Both the position numbers and the translations under genes were made by a program. Positions 7,612 to 14,047 of a DNA stretch of 14,563 nucleotides are shown one piece after another. Position 1 is the first letter of the stretch. Each line of letters starts with the position of its first letter. This DNA comes from Deltaproteobacteria bacterium. GTDB taxonomy: Bacteria > Desulfobacterota > Binatia > Binatales > Binataceae. Where the stretch lies: assembly GCA_021786815.1 (NCBI GenBank), contig JAJYMR010000100.1:1-14563 (forward strand), read 5' to 3'. The notes below the pieces were generated by a model. The model searched no databases, was not told the origin of the DNA, and saw only the letters and a program-made list of their open reading frames with translations.

Positions 7612-8484
7612 ATGGCCAGTAACGTCTCTCGCGAAAAACTCTTGTTCTATGCCGCCGCCGGCGGACTCGGTGGCCTCGCGGCCTGGGGCAGCGCGGAACC
7701 GTTTCTCGGAATCCGCTCGGTTTACGGCCGCGACGCTGTGTTCGGCGCGCTCATCGGGGTCTTCATTGGCGCCTTCCTCGCCTCGATAGAGGCGCTCAGC
7801 GTAAGTCAGATGCGGCTTGCGCTGCGCGGAATCAGGAGTGGCGGAGTCATCGGCGCCCTGGGCGGCGCGGCCGGCCTGCTCGTGGGTGAGTTGGCCTTCG
7901 ACGTCCTGCGCGGGTTGAGCGGCCGGATCCTCGGCTGGTCGGTGCTCGGAATAGCGGTCGGACTCGGCGTCGGATGGGCGGCCGGGTCGGCCGCGCGCCG
8001 GCGCAATGGCGCGATTGGCGGGCTGGTGGGGGGTGCGCTGGGCGGCTTCTTCTATCAGGCGCTGACGACCACGTTTCCCCAGGCCTTCGGGCGCGCGATC
8101 GCGATCGTCGTTCTCGGCGCGCTGATAGGGTTCTTCATCGGACTGGTCGGTGAGCTGCTCAAGCGCGGATGGCTGATGGTGGTGCGAAGCCAGAGCCGTA
8201 ACGCGCGAGAAGGCCGCGAGTATCCACTTGCAAAACCGGTCACGGTGATTGGCCGTTCGGAGGAATGCGACATCGGTCTGTTTGGCGATCAGTCCGTGAT
8301 GGGCCATCACGCGATCGTTCGGCGCGAGGGACGCAACTTCTACATCACTCCCACCGGCGGCGGACGACTGATAGTCAACCGCCAGCAGGTCTCGGGACGG
8401 CAGTTGCTGCACAATGGCGACCGAATCGAGGTTGGCGGCACGTTGTTTCTTTATCGCGAGCGCGCGCAGACCGCGCCTCAGTGA
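7612..8484 (+). CDS. Multi-span membrane protein with C-terminal divergent FHA domain
   Basis: A 290-residue protein. Residues about 11-185 hold roughly five or six hydrophobic segments (near 11-26, 43-63, 79-98, 107-126, 133-149 and 161-183) rich in glycine-zipper patterns such as GGLGG, GALGGAAGLL and GGLVGGALGG. Residues about 205-285 form an FHA-like domain. IGRSEECDIGL keeps the Arg (215), but the usual S-R-x-H region reads SVMGHHA and the S-x-NGT loop reads GGGRLIVN, so the Ser and Asn that contact phosphothreonine appear lost. It may be a membrane anchor or pore-like partner coupled to the signalling proteins. The ATG is the only plausible in-frame start; no Shine-Dalgarno is visible. 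The transport or scaffold function is unknown; the FHA call is by eye and good, the binding-loss reading less certain. Confidence 0.85.
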   Translation: MASNVSREKLLFYAAAGGLGGLAAWGSAEPFLGIRSVYGRDAVFGALIGVFIGAFLASIEALSVSQMRLALRGIRSGGVIGALGGAAGLLVGELAFDVLRGLSGRILGWSVLGIAVGLGVGWAAGSAARRRNGAIGGLVGGALGGFFYQALTTTFPQAFGRAIAIVVLGALIGFFIGLVGELLKRGWLMVVRSQSRNAREGREYPLAKPVTVIGRSEECDIGLFGDQSVMGHHAIVRREGRNFYITPTGGGRLIVNRQQVSGRQLLHNGDRIEVGGTLFLYRERAQTAPQ

Positions 8485-8493
8485 GGCACTTTC

Positions 8494-9327
8494 GTGCGCC
8501 CAATACTGTTCTTCGGGGCGGCGCCGGCCAACTCGCCCGATCTTCCCGCTATCGGTTGTGCCGGGCCGCGGACTGACAGGCAGCGATTTATCGCGGCGTT
8601 TCTGGCGCTGGCGACCTTGGCCTGGGCGGCGGGATGCTCCCTTGTCAGCAGCGGCGGCACGATGCCCAAGGGGCCGGTTTCGGTCCAGAAAGTCGAGTAC
8701 TACCCGTACCAAGTAAAAGGCTATCAGAACACCTATCCCAACCGGACGCTGGTGGTCCTGATGCCGCTTGATTCACGCTCCGACAAGGATTCGGGTCCCC
8801 AGGCGCCATCCGGAACGGTCCCTATCGGGGAGGTGACCGATCGCCAGAACAACGTGATTCAGCGACTTTACAGCTCTCCGCTGCCGGCGATCGTGCAGCA
8901 AGCCATCTTTCGGTCGGCCGGGGAGGCGGGTTTCTCGGCGAGCGTTGCGCCCGAGAGCGCGTATCAACCCGACCGATATCGCAATGCCGCCTACGTGCTC
9001 CAGTCGGAGATCGAGCGATGCTGGGTGAAGAAGAGTCGCGGTCCGGACGGCCGGTCCGGCCCGACATGGAGGACGGTTGCGTCCTTCGCGCTCAAGCTTG
9101 CGCTGTACAAGCCTCCCTTCAAGGTTCCGTTCTGGCAGGGCACGAGCGCGTCAACCTACCATGATCCGCCGATCGGAAGCTTGGGTCTCGGGCCTGAGGA
9201 CGAGGTCGGCATCTACGACAAACCGGGACAGGATCTTTCGGTTGCGGTCACGCGCGGCGTCGCCGGTATCTTTGAGCATCGCGGTCTGCACACCCTTATC
9301 CTTCAGGATATCGTCTTGAAGCGCTGA
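8494..9327 (+). CDS. Probable lipoprotein of unknown function
   Basis: A 277-residue protein starting at GTG, 9 nt after the previous stop. A hydrophobic stretch (FIAAFLALATLAWAAGC, about 32-48) ends in a lipobox with Cys48, so the mature protein would be lipid-anchored. The region before the hydrophobic core is about 31 residues, unusually long for a signal peptide, and no later ATG, GTG or TTG lies in frame before the core; a rarer start codon is possible. The mature part (about 230 residues) is strand-rich, with VVLMPLDSRSDKD, an alpha-helical SSPLPAIVQQAIFRSAGEAG segment and YVLQSEIERCWVKK. This is reminiscent of small auxiliary lipoproteins of envelope transport systems (early strand, helix packed on a sheet), but I do not recognise a family. 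Its position suggests an envelope role linked to the signalling block. Confidence 0.75.
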   Translation: MRPILFFGAAPANSPDLPAIGCAGPRTDRQRFIAAFLALATLAWAAGCSLVSSGGTMPKGPVSVQKVEYYPYQVKGYQNTYPNRTLVVLMPLDSRSDKDSGPQAPSGTVPIGEVTDRQNNVIQRLYSSPLPAIVQQAIFRSAGEAGFSASVAPESAYQPDRYRNAAYVLQSEIERCWVKKSRGPDGRSGPTWRTVASFALKLALYKPPFKVPFWQGTSASTYHDPPIGSLGLGPEDEVGIYDKPGQDLSVAVTRGVAGIFEHRGLHTLILQDIVLKR

Positions 9328-9340
9328 AACGGCGGCTGTC

Positions 9341-9370
9341 TTGCTCCGCTTGCGCGTTCGGGGCTACGTT
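9341..9370 (+). promoter_or_regulatory. Weak sigma70-like promoter candidate for the gnd operon
   Basis: TTGCTC (9341-9346) and TACGTT (9365-9370) are separated by 18 nt; each matches its consensus at three of six positions. A start near 9377 would put both downstream hairpins into the gnd leader. The match is poor and the call rests mainly on position. Confidence 0.2.
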
Positions 9371-9389
9371 GATCGCAGCCGCTTGGCAG

Positions 9390-9413
9390 GCGCGCCCACT
9401 CTCATGGGCACGC
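9390..9413 (+). other. Hairpin in the gnd upstream region
   Basis: Bases 9390-9398 pair with 9405-9413 (eight pairs and one C-A mismatch) around the hexaloop CTCTCA. No T tract follows, so it is not a terminator by itself. It precedes the terminator-like hairpin by 20 nt and may be part of a structured leader. Confidence 0.45.
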
Positions 9414-9433
9414 GTGAGTCCCGCTCGACCCGA

Positions 9434-9460
9434 GCGCCACGGGCGCAAGTGGCTTTTTTT
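9434..9460 (+). terminator. Terminator-like hairpin with T7 tract and overlapping alternative stem
   Basis: GCCAC (9436-9440) pairs with GTGGC (9449-9453) around an 8-nt loop, directly followed by seven T (9454-9460), which is the layout of an intrinsic terminator with a short stem. The same bases can instead form GCGCC (9434-9438) with GGCGC (9442-9446) around ACG, which excludes the terminator stem. It could end block 1 transcription or act as an attenuator of the gnd operon, since it leaves only 22 nt to the gnd start. Confidence 0.5.
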
Positions 9461-9466
9461 CCGTCC

Positions 9467-9476
9467 GAGAGGTGAT
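9467..9476 (+). promoter_or_regulatory. Ribosome binding site that fixes the gnd start
   Basis: GAGAGGTGAT lies 6 nt before the ATG at 9483 and is one of the clearest Shine-Dalgarno sequences in the window. It rules out the longer in-frame start (TTG at 9369), which would add 38 residues in front of the Rossmann beta-strand. Confidence 0.75.
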
Positions 9477-9482
9477 CACATC

Positions 9483-10391
9483 ATGGAAATCGGATTTGTC
9501 GGCCTTGGGAAAATGGGAATGAATATGGTCCAGCGGCTTCGCCGCGACGGCCATCGCGTGGTTGCATACGATCTTGACGCCGCAAAGCTCACCGAAGTGA
9601 AAAGCCATGGAGCCGAGGGCGTTGCGACGCTGAACGAACTGGTTGGCGCGCTCAAGCCGCCGCGCGCCGTGTGGGTGATGGTGCCGGCGGGCGAACCTAC
9701 CGAGAAGACGATTGCGCAGATTGCCGAATTGATGCAGCCGGACGACACCATAATCGACGGCGGCAACACGAACTTCCACGACGACGTTCGCCGCGGCGGC
9801 GTGCTCAAAAAGCGCGGCATCCATTATCTCGACGCGGGCACGAGCGGCGGAATCTGGGGGCTGAAAATAGGCTACTGCCTTATGGTCGGCGGCGAGGAGG
9901 CGATCTTCCGCCGTTACGAGCCGATCTTCAAAACGCTCGCGCCCGAGAAAGGCTACGGCTACATGGGCCCGTGCGGCGCCGGCCATTACGTCAAGATGAT
10001 TCACAACGGGATCGAGTACGGGCTGATGCAGGCGTATGCCGAGGGTTTCGAGTGCCTTGCGAAGTCCGACTACAAGCTCGATCTCGGGAGTATCGCGCGT
10101 CTTTGGGGTCAAGGGAGCGTGATTCGCTCGTGGCTGCTCGAGCTTGCGGCCGACGCGCTTGCGCGCGATCCCGGCCTCAAGCACGTCAAGGGTTATGTCG
10201 AGGATTCGGGCGAGGGGCGATGGACGGTGATGGACGCGATTGAAAAGAATGTGTCCGCGCCGGTCATCACGTCCGCGCTGTTCACGCGTTTCCGCTCGCG
10301 CGCCGACGAAGGCGCTGAAGGCACGTTCGGCGAGAAGTTGCTTGCCGCGTTGCGCAACGAGTTCGGCGGGCACGCGGTGGTAAAGGAGTAA
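9483..10391 (+). CDS. gnd: 6-phosphogluconate dehydrogenase, decarboxylating (short form, probably NAD-dependent)
   Basis: Oxidises and decarboxylates 6-phosphogluconate to ribulose 5-phosphate in the cytoplasm. At 302 residues it is the short GndA/YqeC-like form, not the classical form of about 470. The Rossmann motif GFVGLGKMGMN (4-14) opens the protein. The second strand ends in YDLD with Asp30, which in this family favours NAD over NADP. Substrate and catalytic motifs are visible: DGGNTNFHDD (92-101), GTSGG (119-123), Lys171 with N175 in KMIHNGIEYG, and Glu178. GEGRWTV (244-250) is also typical. It is the first gene of the sugar operon, with zwf 35 nt downstream. NAD specificity is inferred from one residue and form length; the enzyme identity is secure. 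Confidence 0.95.
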   Translation: MEIGFVGLGKMGMNMVQRLRRDGHRVVAYDLDAAKLTEVKSHGAEGVATLNELVGALKPPRAVWVMVPAGEPTEKTIAQIAELMQPDDTIIDGGNTNFHDDVRRGGVLKKRGIHYLDAGTSGGIWGLKIGYCLMVGGEEAIFRRYEPIFKTLAPEKGYGYMGPCGAGHYVKMIHNGIEYGLMQAYAEGFECLAKSDYKLDLGSIARLWGQGSVIRSWLLELAADALARDPGLKHVKGYVEDSGEGRWTVMDAIEKNVSAPVITSALFTRFRSRADEGAEGTFGEKLLAALRNEFGGHAVVKE

Positions 10392-10392
10392 A

Positions 10393-10410
10393 CGCGCCGG
10401 CAACGGCGCG
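10393..10410 (+). other. Perfect GNRA-capped hairpin between gnd and zwf
   Basis: CGCGCCG (10393-10399) pairs perfectly with CGGCGCG (10404-10410) around GCAA, a GNRA tetraloop. It begins two bases after the gnd stop and has no T tract, so termination is unlikely. It may protect the gnd transcript 3' end or set the relative expression of gnd and zwf. Confidence 0.7.
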
Positions 10411-10426
10411 CTGAGAAAGTATTTAG

Positions 10427-11959
10427 ATGGCCCGCAATAATCATCCTGAACCCGTTGAAATTGCCCGCCCGCAGCCGTCTGCCGGCACCTATCCGCCTCC
10501 GCCGTGCATCCTGGTGATATTCGGCGGCGCGGGCGACCTGAGTCATCGCAAACTTCTGCCGGCCCTGTACAACCTTTCGGTCGACGGGGCGCTGCCCGAG
10601 CACTTCGCGATCGTCGGTTTCTCGATAGAGGAACTCGACGACGACAAGTACCGCGCGTTCGCCCGTGACGGAGTGGAGAAGTACTCGCGGCGCAAGTCCG
10701 ACGACGAGCACTGGAAGAGCTTCGCTCCGCGGCTCCATTTCGTGCGCGGAAGCTTTACCGAATCGGGCGATTACGAACGCCTGAAGCAGCGGCTGTCGGA
10801 GTTGGACTCGGAGCTTGGCGCGAGCGGAAACCGAATCTTCTATTTCGCGATACCGCCGGCCTTTATCGAGAAGTGTTCCGAGGGCCTGAGCGCGGCCGGG
10901 ATGGTCGCCTCGGACGGCGGCGGTTTCACCCGGGTCGTGATCGAGAAGCCCATCGGGCACGATTTCGCCAGCGCCAACGACATCAACGAGCGGCTGGGGC
11001 GGCACTGGCGCGAAGACCAGATTTTCCGGATCGACCATTATCTCGGCAAGGAAACGGTCGAGAACCTGATGGTGCTGCGGTTCGCCAACGCGATCTTTGA
11101 GCCGCTGTGGAACTCGCGGTTCATCGATCATGTTCAGATAACCGTCGCCGAGTCCGACGGAGTCGGCACGCGGGCGGGCTATTATGAGGAAGCCGGCGCC
11201 CTGCGCGACATGGTGCAAAGCCATCTGTTGCAGGTGCTGTGCATGATCGCGATGGAGCCGCCGAGGACCACCCACGCCGATTCGGTGCGCGACGCGAAAC
11301 TCGACGTGCTCAGGACGCTCAGGCCCTTTACGCCCGAGGACGTCGAGCGATGGGCCGTGCGCGGCCAATATATCGAGGGATTGGTCGAGGGCAAGCCCGC
11401 AGTCGCGTACCGCCAGGAAGATGGAGTCTCGGCCGAGTCCACGATCGAGACCTTTGTCGCGCTCAGATGCTGGATCGAGAACTGGCGATGGGCGGGAGTG
11501 CCGTTTTACCTGAGAACCGGCAAGCGGATGCCCAAGCGGGCCAGCGAGATCGCGATATATTTCAACTCGGTGCCGAGAATCCTGTACAACGTCAGGGCGC
11601 AGCCGCTTGCACCCAACCTGCTGACCATCAGGATTCAGCCCGACGAGGGGCTTTCCCTGCATATCATCTCGAAGGACCCGGGTCCCCAGGTGCGCCTGCA
11701 TCCGGTCAAGGTTGACTTCCACTACGCGTCCACCACGCCCGAGGCCTACGAGACGCTCCTGCGCGACATCACGCTGGGCGATCAGACGCTGTTCATGCGG
11801 CGTGACAACATCGAGGCTGCGTGGCAATTTGTCCAGCCTATACTCGACGTGTGGGCCGACGCGCCGGTTGAGCCGTTCATGTATGCGGCCGGCTCGTGGG
11901 GTCCGCTGGAGTCCGCGCTCATGATTGCGGCCGACGGACGAAGCTGGCGAAATTTCTAG
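10427..11959 (+). CDS. zwf: Glucose-6-phosphate 1-dehydrogenase
   Basis: Oxidises glucose 6-phosphate to 6-phosphoglucono-1,5-lactone, the first step of the oxidative pentose phosphate and Entner-Doudoroff routes. At 510 residues it has the usual family length. The dinucleotide motif FGGAGDLSHRKLLPALYNL spans 32-50. EKPIGHD is at 173-179. The active-site signature RIDHYLGKE is at 201-209, with His204 and Lys208. His235 (RFIDHVQ) fits the catalytic base, and RWAGVPFYLRTGKRM (354-368) is the family's substrate-side motif. The first 26 residues are a Pro-rich extension ahead of the first strand. GAGAAAG lies 7 nt before the ATG. It sits between gnd and fbp; no 6-phosphogluconolactonase gene is adjacent, although many bacteria keep one beside zwf. 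Confidence 0.97.
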   Translation: MARNNHPEPVEIARPQPSAGTYPPPPCILVIFGGAGDLSHRKLLPALYNLSVDGALPEHFAIVGFSIEELDDDKYRAFARDGVEKYSRRKSDDEHWKSFAPRLHFVRGSFTESGDYERLKQRLSELDSELGASGNRIFYFAIPPAFIEKCSEGLSAAGMVASDGGGFTRVVIEKPIGHDFASANDINERLGRHWREDQIFRIDHYLGKETVENLMVLRFANAIFEPLWNSRFIDHVQITVAESDGVGTRAGYYEEAGALRDMVQSHLLQVLCMIAMEPPRTTHADSVRDAKLDVLRTLRPFTPEDVERWAVRGQYIEGLVEGKPAVAYRQEDGVSAESTIETFVALRCWIENWRWAGVPFYLRTGKRMPKRASEIAIYFNSVPRILYNVRAQPLAPNLLTIRIQPDEGLSLHIISKDPGPQVRLHPVKVDFHYASTTPEAYETLLRDITLGDQTLFMRRDNIEAAWQFVQPILDVWADAPVEPFMYAAGSWGPLESALMIAADGRSWRNF

Positions 11960-11978
11960 GGCGCACGCAGCGCCAGGT

Positions 11979-11985
11979 GGAGGAG
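11979..11985 (+). promoter_or_regulatory. Strong ribosome binding site that fixes the fbp start
   Basis: GGAGGAG is 3 nt before the ATG at 11989. It supports this start over the longer in-frame ATG at 11896, which would overlap the end of zwf and add 31 residues with no family similarity. Confidence 0.8.
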
Positions 11986-11988
11986 CCT

Positions 11989-12993
11989 ATGAGCGATCAA
12001 CCCCTTACGTTGACCCGCTACCTCCTTACCCGCGAGAAGGCCACGATGCCGCCGGAGGACCTGGCCCTGGTCATGGAGCGCATCGCGGTGGTTGGCAAGC
12101 GCATCTCCCGCAAGCTCATCCATGCCTCGTTGGGAGGAGAACTGGGCTACACGGGCGACACCAATGTCCAGGGCGAGCAGCAAAAGAAGCTCGACGAATG
12201 GACCAACCAGGTGTTCCTGGAGGTCTTCAAGTACGGCTATCCGGTGTGCAGCCTCGTGTCCGAGGAGATGGAGGAGCCCCTGCACTACGAGCGCAATTGC
12301 CGCGGGCGAAGCTATGCGGTGCTCTACGATCCGCTCGACGGCTCTTCCAACTCCGACATCAACGGCCCTTTGGGCACCATCTTCTCGATCCGTGAAAGGG
12401 CAAGCGGGCATCGCGCCGACGCTTCCGACCTGCTTGCGCCCGGGAGCCGCCAGGTCGCCGCGGGCTACATCGTTTACGGGCCGGCGACGCAACTGGTTTG
12501 CACGGCCGGCGCGGGCGTCGATATTTTCACCCTCGATCGCGAGCTTGGCGAATTCATCCTGTGGCGCGAGAAGGTGAAGATGCCGCCGCGCGGCGCGACC
12601 TACGCGGTAAACCACGGCAACGCCGCCAAATGGCATCCGGGCACGCGCAAATTCATCGAGCACATCACGAGCCGCAAGGACAAGAAGACGAGCTATTCGC
12701 TTCGTTATTGCGGATGCTTTGCGGGCGACTTCCATCGATGCCTCCTCGAAGGCGGCATGTACATCTACCCGGGCGAGAAATCGGCCGAACGCAAGGCGGC
12801 GGCCGGCAGGCTGCGCCTGATGTACGAACTCGCGCCGATGGCGATGGTGGCCGAACAGGCGGGCGGACGCGCCTCGAACGGAACTGTCGATATCATGGAC
12901 ATCATGCCGTCCGACATCCACGAACGTCAGCCGATCTACATAGGCAGCTCCGAGGAGGTGACGCTCGCCGAGAGCTTCAAACCGGAGAGCTGA
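11989..12993 (+). CDS. fbp: Fructose-1,6-bisphosphatase, class I
   Basis: Hydrolyses fructose 1,6-bisphosphate to fructose 6-phosphate for gluconeogenesis or for recycling pentose phosphate carbon. At 334 residues it has the normal class I length. Metal and phosphate motifs are present: SEEMEEP (91-97), DPLDGSSNSDIN (114-125; Asp114 and Asp117 bind metal), GTIFSI (129-134), and CFAGDFHRCLLEGGMYIYPG (243-262). LMYELAPMAMVAEQAGG (278-294) supplies Glu280. The usual class I sequence N-I-D-C-N reads N-S-D-I-N here. It starts 29 nt after zwf and ends 22 nt before glk, consistent with one operon. With the downstream aldolase it could return triose phosphates to hexose phosphate for Zwf. Confidence 0.97.
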   Translation: MSDQPLTLTRYLLTREKATMPPEDLALVMERIAVVGKRISRKLIHASLGGELGYTGDTNVQGEQQKKLDEWTNQVFLEVFKYGYPVCSLVSEEMEEPLHYERNCRGRSYAVLYDPLDGSSNSDINGPLGTIFSIRERASGHRADASDLLAPGSRQVAAGYIVYGPATQLVCTAGAGVDIFTLDRELGEFILWREKVKMPPRGATYAVNHGNAAKWHPGTRKFIEHITSRKDKKTSYSLRYCGCFAGDFHRCLLEGGMYIYPGEKSAERKAAAGRLRLMYELAPMAMVAEQAGGRASNGTVDIMDIMPSDIHERQPIYIGSSEEVTLAESFKPES

Positions 12994-13015
12994 TGTTTTC
13001 GGTAGCGGTTTTGCG

Positions 13016-14002
13016 ATGGATCGGCTGATTCTGGCGGGCGACGTCGGCGGGACGAAGACTCATCTTGGCCTCTACCGTGCCGGTAAGACGCTCGCGCTGG
13101 TGCGCGACCGATTGTACCGCACCGCCGACTTCAAGAGCCTTTCCGACGCCTGTGCGGAGTTTCTTTCAGGCGGCGATGAGCGACCGTGCGCGGCCTGTTT
13201 TGGCGTTCCCGGCCCGGTGATCGAGGGCCAGGCGCACGCGACCAACGTGCCGTGGGTGATGCGCGAGGCGAACCTTTCGCGTGCGCTGGGCGGCTTGCCG
13301 GTCAGGCTGATAAACGATCTCGCCGCGACCGCCTACGGCGTGCTTTATCTCAAACCGTCCGAGTTCGCGGTTCTCCAGCGCGGCCGGTTCAGCGTGCATG
13401 AGGCCAACATAGCCGTGATCGCTGCGGGCACAGGTCTGGGCGAGGCGTCGTTGGTTTTCGAGGACGGCCAGTTTCACGCGGTTGCCTCCGAGGGCGGGCA
13501 CGCCGACTTCGCCCCGCGCGGTGAAGAGCAGTTCGCGCTGTACAGGTTTCTGGAAGCCGAATTCGGGCACGTGAGTATCGAGCGGGTGTTGTCGGGCCCG
13601 GGACTGTCCCATATCTACCGCTTTCTGCGCGAAAGCCGCGCCACGCCCGAACCCGAGTGGCTCAAATCGCGCCTTGAGAGCGAAGATCCCGCCGCAGTGG
13701 TGAGCGAGGCGGCGATGGAAGGGCGCGACGCCGTCTGTGCCCGCGCGCTCAGTATGTTCGTGGACATCTACGGTGCCGAGGCCGGCAACATGGCGCTCAA
13801 GGTTCTCGCGCTGGGCGGCGTTTACCTGGGCGGCGGAATCGCCCCGAAAATCCTGCCCAGCCTGACCGACGGACGGTTCATCCGGGCGTTTCTGGACAAG
13901 GGTCGGCTGTCCGAAATGCTAAACGGGATCGAAGTGAGGGTGTCGCTAAATCCCGCGGCCGCGCTGATAGGCGCGGCGCACAGTGCGCAGGCAATGCTTT
14001 GA
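13016..14002 (+). CDS. glk: Glucokinase, E. coli Glk family
   Basis: Phosphorylates glucose with ATP to glucose 6-phosphate, feeding Zwf. The 328 residues follow the Glk pattern: phosphate loop LAGDVGGTKTHLGLY (6-20), Asn100-Asp101 in INDLAATAYGV (catalytic base region), AAGTGLGEA (136-144), SEGGHADFAP (158-167; Glu159 and His162 near the sugar), ERVLSGPGLSHIYRFL (189-204), and LGGVYLGGG (266-274). The CxCGxxGCxE zinc motif of ROK glucokinases is absent, which supports the Glk rather than the ROK family. No strong Shine-Dalgarno precedes the ATG; the codon lies 22 nt after the fbp stop. Sugar specificity for glucose is inferred from the family. Confidence 0.95.
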   Translation: MDRLILAGDVGGTKTHLGLYRAGKTLALVRDRLYRTADFKSLSDACAEFLSGGDERPCAACFGVPGPVIEGQAHATNVPWVMREANLSRALGGLPVRLINDLAATAYGVLYLKPSEFAVLQRGRFSVHEANIAVIAAGTGLGEASLVFEDGQFHAVASEGGHADFAPRGEEQFALYRFLEAEFGHVSIERVLSGPGLSHIYRFLRESRATPEPEWLKSRLESEDPAAVVSEAAMEGRDAVCARALSMFVDIYGAEAGNMALKVLALGGVYLGGGIAPKILPSLTDGRFIRAFLDKGRLSEMLNGIEVRVSLNPAAALIGAAHSAQAML

Positions 14003-14047
14003 GAGCGTTTCGCAGCTAAACTGCCGAGACAAGACGAGGGACTCTTT

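Noticed and set aside
7607..7612. Perfect TTGACA -35 hexamer overlapping the membrane FHA start codon
   Set aside because: No -10 element 16-18 nt downstream, and a transcript from it would start inside the gene.
9369..9482. N-terminal extension of gnd from TTG at 9369
   Set aside because: It would code through both hairpins and T7; the Rossmann strand begins at the ATG at 9483 behind a good ribosome binding site.
10193..11827. 544-codon open frame on the - strand opposite gnd and zwf
   Set aside because: It runs antisense across two well-identified enzymes and their junction; no domain visible.
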